Below are positions 1 to 4,963 of a DNA stretch of 5,421 bases, one piece after another (within the stretch, counting starts at the first letter, position 1; each line of letters begins with the position of its first letter). The stretch is from assembly GCA_001828445.1 (NCBI GenBank), contig MHYJ01000099.1, positions 4,243-9,663 on the forward strand, given 5' to 3'. The notes below the pieces were generated by a model, which had not been told where the DNA came from, ran no database searches, and saw only the letters and a list, made by a program, of their open reading frames with translations. This stretch comes from Planctomycetes bacterium RBG_16_43_13. GTDB lineage: Bacteria; Planctomycetota; MHYJ01. Both the position numbers and the translations under genes were made by a program.

Positions 1-1
1 A

Positions 2-58
2 TATCTTCGTTATTTTGCAACCAAATACAGCTTCTCGGAGTATAACATTATAGAGTGA
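2..58 (+). CDS. possible C-terminal tail of an upstream gene
   Basis: Reading from base 2, the frame is open from the window edge to a TGA at 56-58 and gives a tail ending in YNIIE. It is rich in aromatic and charged residues and reads like ordinary protein, for example YLRYFATKY near the edge. The other two + frames also stay open for about 45-50 bases, so an open frame this short is weak evidence. No family can be recognised. If real, it would end about 66 bases before the lipoprotein start. Confidence 0.2.
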   Translation, partial: YLRYFATKYSFSEYNIIE

Positions 59-71
59 TTTATAAGTAGAG

Positions 72-101
72 TTGATAAGGTTGCATTTAGTGGCTTATTA
101 C
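72..101 (+). promoter_or_regulatory. weak candidate promoter of the lipoprotein gene
   Basis: TTGATA (72-77) and TATTAC (96-101) are separated by 18 bases and lie just upstream of the lipoprotein gene. Transcription would start near 108, giving a short leader that still contains the GGGAGGTG ribosome site at 111-118. A second pair, TTGCAA (15-20) and TATAAC (41-46), has a poor 20-base spacing. Neither is strong. Confidence 0.22.
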
Positions 102-124
102 TTTGTGAAAGGGAGGTGAATTCT

Positions 125-394
125 ATGAAATACGTGATATCATTAGTAACACTTTTATGCGTAATATCTATCCTTTTCTCATGTGCAGATGTAGCTAAAA
201 AGGATAGCATAGGTAATAGACAGAAGGATGTCATTCACTATGCTACTCATACCAGGTCAGTTCTAAAAAAGGTTGGCACTCATCAGGAGATGACACCAGA
301 AGGTGGAACTAAAGAAGTTGATGATTATGCTTGGATGACAGAGGAGTATACAGTGCCTGTCTACAAGTATGAAAACATAGAAAAGGAGAAATAA
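125..394 (+). CDS. small lipoprotein of unknown function
   Basis: This 89-residue protein has no family that I recognise. The start at 125 is preferred because GGGAGGTG (111-118) sits 6 bases upstream; an in-frame GTG at 116 lies inside that ribosome site and is unlikely. The N-terminus has one lysine, a hydrophobic stretch (residues 4-18) and a lipobox LFSC with Cys20, so signal peptidase II processing and lipid anchoring are likely. The mature part of about 70 residues is hydrophilic, rich in Lys, Glu, Asp, Thr and Tyr, with no further cysteine or membrane segment. It ends in a charged tail (ENIEKEK). An AT-only hairpin (399-407 with 413-421) follows the stop but has no proper U tract. The gene stands alone between a possible upstream gene and a non-coding gap, so its context says nothing about its role. 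Confidence 0.72.
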   Translation: MKYVISLVTLLCVISILFSCADVAKKDSIGNRQKDVIHYATHTRSVLKKVGTHQEMTPEGGTKEVDDYAWMTEEYTVPVYKYENIEKEK

Positions 395-419
395 AAAGAA
401 TATTTTTTCACGAAAAGTA

Positions 420-448
420 TTGACTTTTATAAACAAATAGTGTAAAAA
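420..448 (+). promoter_or_regulatory. sigma70-like promoter of the 455-558 transcript
   Basis: TTGACT (420-425) matches five of six -35 consensus bases. TAAAAA (443-448) lies 17 bases further on as a mediocre -10. The flanks are AT-rich. Transcription would begin near 455, about 45 bases before the terminator stem at 499-545. That would produce either a roughly 100-nucleotide RNA or the leader of the zinc-ribbon gene. Confidence 0.42.
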
Positions 449-454
449 CGCATC

Positions 455-558
455 TGTAAAGATTTAGGTGGAAAGGTATACGGTTACTTTGATTACTCCC
501 GCTTACTGTAGTTCTTGCTATGTAAGTAGGAAACTACGGAAGCGGATTTTTTATTTTT
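455..558 (+). ncRNA. candidate small RNA or attenuator leader
   Basis: This stretch has a promoter-like pair just upstream, an intrinsic terminator at its 3' end and no open frame of note. It contains three TTACT copies (484-488, 493-497, 503-507). The terminator loop carries GTAAGTAG (522-529), which can pair with these. In particular CTTAC (502-506) can pair with GTAAG (522-526), which would break the terminator stem. This is the form of an attenuator or riboswitch expression platform, although it does not match any riboswitch class I can recall. It may equally be a free-standing small RNA. The interpretation is inference; only the base pairing is seen. Confidence 0.35.
499..558 (+). terminator. 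intrinsic terminator within the leader of the zinc-ribbon gene
   Basis: CCGCTT (499-504) pairs with AAGCGG (540-545) and GTAGTT (508-513) pairs with AACTAC (532-537). Between them C506-G539 and U507-G538 can pair with A505 bulged. The loop is 18 bases. Uridine runs at 547-552 and 554-558 follow directly. It lies 164 bases upstream of the next start codon, so it either ends a short RNA or attenuates transcription into the zinc-ribbon gene. Confidence 0.7.
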
Positions 559-575
559 AGTCCTGGTGTTTTTGC

Positions 576-585
576 AAGGAGGTGA
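576..585 (+). promoter_or_regulatory. orphan perfect Shine-Dalgarno sequence
   Basis: AAGGAGGTGA is a 10-base exact complement of the canonical 16S rRNA 3' end, yet no ATG, GTG or TTG lies at usable spacing. The GTG at 582 is inside the motif and would give only seven codons. An ACG at 590 would be correctly spaced and opens 12 codons ending in TAA, whose last base starts an ATG at 628 (16 codons, stop 676-678). It may be a standby site, a leader-peptide signal with a non-standard start, or a remnant. Confidence 0.4.
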
Positions 586-638
586 GAAAACGACGCCAGA
601 ATTGAAGAGTGTAGTTAGTTTATATTAATGGAATGGGT

Positions 639-714
639 GTCCTTTACGCTCTACAAAAGGGGCTTATCAGCCGAGTGAGTATTGCCGTAATAAGGACGCG
701 ATTTAGGAAAGGAA
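639..714 (+). promoter_or_regulatory. structured 5' leader and ribosome site of the zinc-ribbon gene
   Basis: GTCCTTT (639-645) has three mutually exclusive complements downstream. CCTTT can pair with AAAGG at 656-660, GTCCTT with AAGGAC at 692-697, and TCCTTT with AAAGGA at 708-713. The last pairing would bury the ribosome site AGGAAAGG (705-712) of the gene starting at 722. A small GGC/GCC hairpin (661-663 with 670-672) lies inside. This could switch translation, for example with temperature, but the pairings are short and the region is purine-rich. Confidence 0.3.
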
Positions 715-721
715 CAAAACA

Positions 722-1063
722 ATGGCAGAGGACAAGACGTTAAAGTGCGTAGAATGTGGTGCAGATTTTGTATATGCTGCGAGTGAGCAGGAACTCCATA
801 AATCTTTGGGTTATAGAAATGAGCCAAAGAGATGCTCTCCCTGTAGGGAAGCAAAGAAGAAGCAGAGGCCGCCCGGCGGTTTTGGAGGAGGTAGTCGCTT
901 TGGTGGAGGTGGCTTCGGAGGAGGTGGTTCAGATAGACCTCGTCAATATTTTTCTGTAATATGTGCAGAATGTGGCAAGGAATCTGAGGTGCCGTTCAAG
1001 CCGAGAGGCGATAAGCCCGTCTATTGCAACGATTGCTATACAAAGAGAAAGGCATCGATGTAA
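722..1063 (+). CDS. zinc-ribbon protein with two CxxC modules and a glycine-rich linker
   Basis: This 113-residue soluble protein has two modules. The N-terminal module has C9/C12 and C38/C41 around a segment with HKSLGYRNEPKRC, resembling the 'probable zinc-ribbon domain' (zf-trcl) family. Residues 52-69 form a low-complexity GGF/GGG/RFGGGG linker. The C-terminal module has C81/C84 and C102/C105, with a VPFKP..D.PVYC core typical of CxxC...CxxC proteins of many uncultured bacteria. Each module probably binds one zinc ion. The glycine-rich linker with Arg and Phe, together with basic residues at 42-49 and 107-110, suggests nucleic-acid binding; that role is inferred, not shown. The ATG at 722 has AGGAAAGG (705-712) 9 bases upstream. 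The gene is monocistronic: a structured leader precedes it and a strong terminator begins 22 bases after its stop. No biochemical function is assigned to the family that I know of. Confidence 0.88.
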   Translation: MAEDKTLKCVECGADFVYAASEQELHKSLGYRNEPKRCSPCREAKKKQRPPGGFGGGSRFGGGGFGGGGSDRPRQYFSVICAECGKESEVPFKPRGDKPVYCNDCYTKRKASM

Positions 1064-1084
1064 TACGATAACGAAACAAACGAT

Positions 1085-1120
1085 ATGGGCGTCTCAACAA
1101 AAGAGTCGCCCATTTTTATT
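1085..1120 (+). terminator. intrinsic terminator after the zinc-ribbon gene
   Basis: ATGGGCG-T-CTC (1085-1095) pairs with GAG-T-CGCCCAT (1103-1113), forming ten base pairs with one T-T mismatch and a 7-base A-rich loop. It is followed by TTTTTATTT. It separates the zinc-ribbon gene from the iron operon. Confidence 0.9.
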
Positions 1121-1176
1121 TCTACGGTTTCCTGCCTAATCCACCAAAATATTTTTCATTTTTCTTGGAAATCTAC

Positions 1177-1205
1177 TTGACACGGAACTCTGTAATTTAT
1201 ATATT
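1177..1205 (+). promoter_or_regulatory. strong sigma70-like promoter of the fur-feoB operon
   Basis: TTGACA (1177-1182) is a perfect -35, and TATATT (1200-1205) is a five-of-six -10 at the ideal 17-base spacing. An AT-rich stretch at about 1147-1170 could act as an UP element. Transcription should start near 1212, leaving a leader of about 48 bases. No clear classical Fur box overlaps it; a weak 19-base partial palindrome, TGAT/ATCA at 1213-1231, sits over the predicted start site. Confidence 0.72.
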
Positions 1206-1259
1206 GGCTTTGTGATTGAGACCCAGTATCATTAGTTATGTTAGTAGGAGGTAATATTT

Positions 1260-1724
1260 ATGGATAGTAAATTGTCCGACGTTATGGAGTATTGTAAATC
1301 CTGTGGTCTAAAATTTACAGAGGGGAGACGTATTGTGGCGGAGACAGTTATGGCATCACGTAAACATCTCACAGCTGAAGATATATATGACATACTCAAA
1401 GATAGTAAAACGCCTGTTCCTCGAGCCACTATATATAGAACCCTTGCGCTTCTGAAAGAATGTGGCTGTTTAGAAGAGCACGACTTCGGGCTCGGGAAGA
1501 AATACTATGAATATATGGCTGGGCGAGACCACCATGACCATCTATATTGTATAGGATGTGGTAATGTAATAGAGTTCCACAGTGATGGTATAGAGAAACT
1601 GCAGGATGAGGTAGTAAAAAAATATAGTTTTATGCCCCTATACCACAGTCATAAGATATTCGGTTATTGCGTAAAGTGTAAGGACAAGTGCAAAGATGGA
1701 AATGTAAAAGAGGATATAAAATAG
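1260..1724 (+). CDS. fur: Fur-family metal-responsive transcriptional repressor
   Basis: This is a 154-residue protein of typical Fur length. Residues 1-85 form the winged-helix DNA-binding domain, with the hallmark TAEDIYDIL (38-46) and PRATIYRTLALL (54-65) recognition-helix segment. Residues 86-154 form the dimerisation and metal-binding domain: HHDH (91-94), CxxCG (97-101), a His pair HSH (129-131) and a second CxxC (137-140) with C144. The two CxxC pairs fit a structural zinc site; HHDH and nearby acidic residues fit the regulatory site. AGGAGGT (1246-1252) lies 7 bases before the ATG. Its place directly before feoB supports iron sensing. Zur, PerR and Nur share the fold, and sequence alone cannot exclude them. 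Cytoplasmic; probably represses its own operon when Fe(II) is plentiful. An extra CxxC pair (C12/C15) near the N-terminus is a small oddity. Confidence 0.9.
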   Translation: MDSKLSDVMEYCKSCGLKFTEGRRIVAETVMASRKHLTAEDIYDILKDSKTPVPRATIYRTLALLKECGCLEEHDFGLGKKYYEYMAGRDHHDHLYCIGCGNVIEFHSDGIEKLQDEVVKKYSFMPLYHSHKIFGYCVKCKDKCKDGNVKEDIK

Positions 1725-3998
1725 ATGCACCAGCACACTACAGCATTGCAATCCAGCGAGAAGTTACCAAAGATCGTTTTGGTAGGTAATCCGAATGTTG
1801 GGAAAAGCGTAGTATTCAATTTATTTACAAGCCGCTATGTTACTGTTTCTAATTATCCAGGTACAACTGTTGAATTAGCAAATGGAATAGCCAACATAAA
1901 GGGCATCAGATACTCTGTCCTTGATACCCCTGGGGTAAATAGTTTAGTTCCAATGTCAGAGGATGAGGTTGTAACAAGAGATATATTACTGAAAGAATCG
2001 CCTGAGGTGGTTGTGCAGGTAAGCGACGCCAAGAATTTAGGCAGGACGCTATTCCTAACACTGCAATTAGCTGAAATGGGCATACCAATGGTTCTCAATC
2101 TAAATATGTGGGATGAGGCGATGGATAAACGTATAGTTATTGATACTGCAAAGTTGTCTGAACTACTCGGCGTAAAGGTTATAACTACTATAGCTACGCA
2201 TAGAAAAGGGACTACTGAGCTTGTTTCAAGCATATCAAACGCTCAGAAATCAGTTCTGACTGCTAAATATAGCAGTGATATAGAGGATGCTATTAGCAGG
2301 ATTGTATCTTTGCTTTCGGATTTAAATATACCTAAGAGAGCCATATCGCTTATGCTCCTATCTGGTGACGCTACTCTGAAAGAGTGGCTGAAGGATAAGG
2401 TTACATACGAGAAGTTGAGTCAGATAGAGTCAATAGTTGCTACACTCCAATCCTCTTATGCTAAACCGCTCGGCTATATAATAAATGAGCAGAGACAAAG
2501 TTTAGTCGAAGAAGTAGTAAGGTCTGTTCAGAAGGTCAGGCAGAAGTCACATAGCACAGTTGCCGATAAGATTGGCTCACTATGTATGCACCCCGTTTTA
2601 GGTGTATTTGTGCTCGCGGCTGTCCTTTATGCAATGTGGTGGTTCGTTGGAAAGTTTGGTGCTGGCGATGCAGTTGATTTGATAGAAAGTAGATTTTTTG
2701 GCGGGACAGTAGCTGAAGAGAAATTTAAGGTTTCTTCAGATAAAGTTAGTTTACACAACCTTAAAGACCCTAACCTTTATGGTGATGGTGATATTAGAAT
2801 TACTGCAACGAATAGCGGTGGCGATTATGTATTCAAATTGGAAGAAAAAAAGGAAGATGCCTTTACACCATTAGATGATGCTAACATACACATTATAAAG
2901 ATATCTAATGATGTGAGATTTAGTGATGTAAGGGCAGTAGGAGGTGGCACCTACACTGTTAATTTTGCTGGAGGAGGGGATGTGGTTGTTAAGGTATATC
3001 AAGGACTCATTATTCCTTTCCTATCGAGGGTTATATACGACTATTCACCTTCCAAATTTTTGACGCGACTGCTCGTCGGTGAGTATGGTGTTCTTACTAT
3101 GGCAATAACTTATGCGCTCGCCATAGTTTTTCCTATAATAATAACCTTTTTCCTTTTCTTTAGTTTTCTTGAGGATAGTGGATACCTGCCGCGATTAGCA
3201 ATTATGTCTAATCGTATATTTAAGATGATGGGATTGAACGGGAAGGCAGTTCTGCCTATGGTTCTTGGTCTCGGTTGTGATACGATGGCGACTTTGACTA
3301 CGAGGATTCTTGAGACGAAACGGGAACGCATAGTAGTTACACTGCTTTTGACACTTGGCGTTCCTTGTTCTGCTCAACTTGGCGTAATATTAGGTATGGT
3401 AGGAAGTCCGTTTACACCAGCCGGCGCTATCTGGTTAGGAATAATTATACTTGTGATATTTGTAGTGGGCTATTTGGCGTCTAAGGTCCTGCCGGGTGAT
3501 AAGTCGGACTTTGTTTTAGAAATTCCCCCTATTCGGTTCCCACAATTGTCTAATATACTGATAAAAACCCTCGCACGGTTGGAGTGGTATGTGAAGGAGG
3601 CGGTTCCACTTTTCATAATAGGAACGTTGGTTCTTTTCGCATTAGATGAATTAAACCTGTTGGTTAAGATACAGGATGTAGCGAGTCCAATTATAACTGG
3701 ATTGCTGGGGTTACCGAAGGAGACCACTGGGGCATTTGTAATCGGCTTTTTGCGTCGTGATTATGGAGCGGCAGGATTATTTAGTATGGATAGGCAGGGG
3801 TTGCTTACTGCCAATCAGGCGGTTGTCAGCTTAGTTACGATAACCCTATTTGTTCCCTGTATAGCACAATTCCTTGTATCTATAAAGGAAAGGGGACTTA
3901 AGACCACCTTATATATGGTAACGTTTGTTTTCGTATTTGCGATTGGAGTTGGTGCTCTACTAAATCTATTTTTTAAGGTTACGGGTATAGTGTTATGA
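1725..3998 (+). CDS. feoB: ferrous iron transport protein B (FeoB permease)
   Basis: This 757-residue inner-membrane protein imports Fe(II). The N-terminal GTPase domain shows G1 GNPNVGKS (21-28), G2 YPGTTVE (44-50), G3 DTPG (67-70) and G4 NMWD (127-130). A helical GDI-like region follows to about residue 280. The first membrane helix is at about 290-309. The transport core restarts near 452 and carries LEDSGYLPR (482-490), the gate motif LGLGCDTMAT with Cys518, a second gate GVPCSAQLG (545-553), and GFLRRDYGAAGLF plus FVPCIAQF near the C-terminus. This is the GCDTMAT subtype rather than the GCNVPAI subtype of Escherichia coli. Residues 328-425 are an added hydrophilic, beta-rich segment (see findings). 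The ATG follows the fur stop with no gap, and only a weak GAGG lies 11 bases upstream, so translation is probably coupled to fur. The stop overlaps the next start (ATGA). No frameshift or missing GTPase motif is seen. Confidence 0.96.
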   Translation: MHQHTTALQSSEKLPKIVLVGNPNVGKSVVFNLFTSRYVTVSNYPGTTVELANGIANIKGIRYSVLDTPGVNSLVPMSEDEVVTRDILLKESPEVVVQVSDAKNLGRTLFLTLQLAEMGIPMVLNLNMWDEAMDKRIVIDTAKLSELLGVKVITTIATHRKGTTELVSSISNAQKSVLTAKYSSDIEDAISRIVSLLSDLNIPKRAISLMLLSGDATLKEWLKDKVTYEKLSQIESIVATLQSSYAKPLGYIINEQRQSLVEEVVRSVQKVRQKSHSTVADKIGSLCMHPVLGVFVLAAVLYAMWWFVGKFGAGDAVDLIESRFFGGTVAEEKFKVSSDKVSLHNLKDPNLYGDGDIRITATNSGGDYVFKLEEKKEDAFTPLDDANIHIIKISNDVRFSDVRAVGGGTYTVNFAGGGDVVVKVYQGLIIPFLSRVIYDYSPSKFLTRLLVGEYGVLTMAITYALAIVFPIIITFFLFFSFLEDSGYLPRLAIMSNRIFKMMGLNGKAVLPMVLGLGCDTMATLTTRILETKRERIVVTLLLTLGVPCSAQLGVILGMVGSPFTPAGAIWLGIIILVIFVVGYLASKVLPGDKSDFVLEIPPIRFPQLSNILIKTLARLEWYVKEAVPLFIIGTLVLFALDELNLLVKIQDVASPIITGLLGLPKETTGAFVIGFLRRDYGAAGLFSMDRQGLLTANQAVVSLVTITLFVPCIAQFLVSIKERGLKTTLYMVTFVFVFAIGVGALLNLFFKVTGIVL

Positions 3999-4195
3999 TA
4001 AAGTGTCCGCTGTGCGGTTGTGAGTTCGAAGAGGAGAATGCGAAGACGCCTTGTGAGGCATGCGGCGTTTCTAAAGGGTGCTCTAATATATTATGTTGTC
4101 CTAACTGTGATTATCATCTACCTGTGAAATCTAAGGTAGTCGAGTTTATTACTGGATTATTTAGGAGAAAAAAAGATGAGGCGCGAAGAGATTGA
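3995..4195 (+). CDS. small nine-cysteine zinc-ribbon protein of the feo operon
   Basis: This is a 66-residue protein with nine cysteines in its first 38 residues: CPLCGC (4-9), CEAC (20-23), C29 and CCPNC (34-38). The pattern fits a compact zinc-ribbon or rubredoxin-like fold, perhaps with a second metal site. The rest (39-66) has no cysteine and ends in a strongly basic-acidic tail, FRRKKDEARRD. Small proteins of this CPLCG...CCPNC type are, as I recall, found beside FeoB in other bacteria; their function is unknown. It lacks a membrane segment and is predicted cytoplasmic. The start overlaps the feoB stop as ATGA, and its last 20 bases overlap the next gene, so stoichiometric coupling with FeoB and the regulator is likely. 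It occupies the place that FeoC has in enterobacteria but is not similar to FeoC's winged helix. Iron delivery, redox sensing or FeoB regulation are all possible. Confidence 0.85.
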   Translation: MIKCPLCGCEFEEENAKTPCEACGVSKGCSNILCCPNCDYHLPVKSKVVEFITGLFRRKKDEARRD

Positions 4196-4871
4196 CGAGG
4201 TATTAGAACTATGTATGGTTTTGGGAGAGAAGAGTGGCGATGACAAGGTCTCACGGGATAGTGTAAAGAACGAGTTTATGGTTCACAATCCTTGTCTAAT
4301 CGAGGATAAAGACAATCTAAACGTAGATGCAGTAATAGGTGCTGCTTTAGAGCAGAGTTTGATAGTAGAGGATAGAAGTTACATCAAATTTACCAGCGAT
4401 GGCAAAAAGAGAGCAGAGGGGATAGTCAGGCGGCATAGATTGGCTGAAAAACTTTTTACGGATATTCTTGAGCTACCTTATGCCCACTCTGAACCGGCGG
4501 CTTGTAAATTCGAACACATATTGAGTGAAGAAGTTACAGATAGTGTTTGTGCGTTTTTAGGCCATCCTCCTACCTGTCCACACGGGAAAGCAATACCACG
4601 CGGGAATTGTTGTAGGTTATTCATAACAGAGATAGCACCCATCGTAGTTCCGCTCTCTCAACTCTCGCCGGGTGAAGAAGGGAAGATAGTATTCATCTCA
4701 TCTCTCCATCCGAATCGTTTACAGCGGCTAAGTAGTTTTGGCGTCGTGCCTGGGAATAGAATTACACTGTCTCAAAAGAATCCCTCTTTTGTCATAAGGA
4801 TAAACGAGACACAGGTAGCGTTGGATAAAGAAATAGTATCAGAGATATACGTAAGAAAGGGGGTGCATTGA
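4176..4871 (+). CDS. DtxR-type metal-dependent regulator with C-terminal FeoA domain
   Basis: This is a 231-residue, probably cytoplasmic protein. Residues 1-85 fall where the winged helix of DtxR/MntR proteins lies; the wing-like segment YIKFTSDGKKRAE (69-81) is clear but the helix-turn-helix before it is divergent. Residues 85-148 match the DtxR dimerisation and metal-binding domain: RRHRLAEKL (85-93), ACKFEH (109-114), and HPPTCPHGKAIP (130-141) followed by GNCCR. Residues 156-229 are an FeoA/SH3-like domain with LSPGEEG, the FGVVPG turn (189-194) and VALDKEI. No separate feoA lies in the window, so this domain may be the FeoA partner of FeoB as well as a regulatory module. AGGAG (4163-4167) is 8 bases before the ATG. 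Cysteines at 110, 134, 145 and 146 suggest a metal- or redox-responsive cluster. It most likely senses Fe(II) or Mn(II). The family call is firm; DNA binding is less certain. Confidence 0.85.
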   Translation: MRREEIDEVLELCMVLGEKSGDDKVSRDSVKNEFMVHNPCLIEDKDNLNVDAVIGAALEQSLIVEDRSYIKFTSDGKKRAEGIVRRHRLAEKLFTDILELPYAHSEPAACKFEHILSEEVTDSVCAFLGHPPTCPHGKAIPRGNCCRLFITEIAPIVVPLSQLSPGEEGKIVFISSLHPNRLQRLSSFGVVPGNRITLSQKNPSFVIRINETQVALDKEIVSEIYVRKGVH

Positions 4872-4963
4872 CTATGAGAGAATAAGTTTTTTTGCCTGTT
4901 GTATGGGAATGGGTCGCAGTTGCAATATATGTTATTAGGTTAAAATATGAAAGGAGATAGTAT

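Noticed and set aside
399..421. AT-only hairpin after the lipoprotein gene as a terminator
   Set aside because: AATATTTTT can pair with AAAAGTATT, but there is no GC in the stem and no U tract after it, and it overlaps the -35 of the next promoter. It was not called as a terminator.
455..558. Known riboswitch classes (GEMM, preQ1, fluoride, T-box, cobalamin)
   Set aside because: None of the conserved cores of these classes could be found; only a terminator and a competing stem are visible.
633..743. 36-codon + frame running into the zinc-ribbon gene start
   Set aside because: It has no ribosome site, and its sequence reads as a shifted-frame artefact across the leader and ribosome site of the real gene.
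884..925. Glycine-codon repeat as a DNA repeat array
   Set aside because: The GGAGGTGG-like repetition comes from coding for the glycine-rich linker and is in frame within the zinc-ribbon gene; it is not a separate repeat element.
1853..2233. Long minus-strand open frame opposite feoB (126 codons)
   Set aside because: It lies wholly inside the conserved GTPase coding region of feoB, has low-complexity Ser/Thr-rich content and no plausible ribosome site, so it is a shadow frame.
4881..4897. Seven-T run after the DtxR-FeoA gene as an intrinsic terminator
   Set aside because: No stable hairpin precedes the T run; only three-base arms can be found.
4920..4946. TTGCAA/TAAAAT as a promoter of the outer-membrane protein gene
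   Set aside because: The spacing is only 15 bases and the start site would fall inside the AAGGAG ribosome site at 4951-4956, so it is unlikely to be functional.
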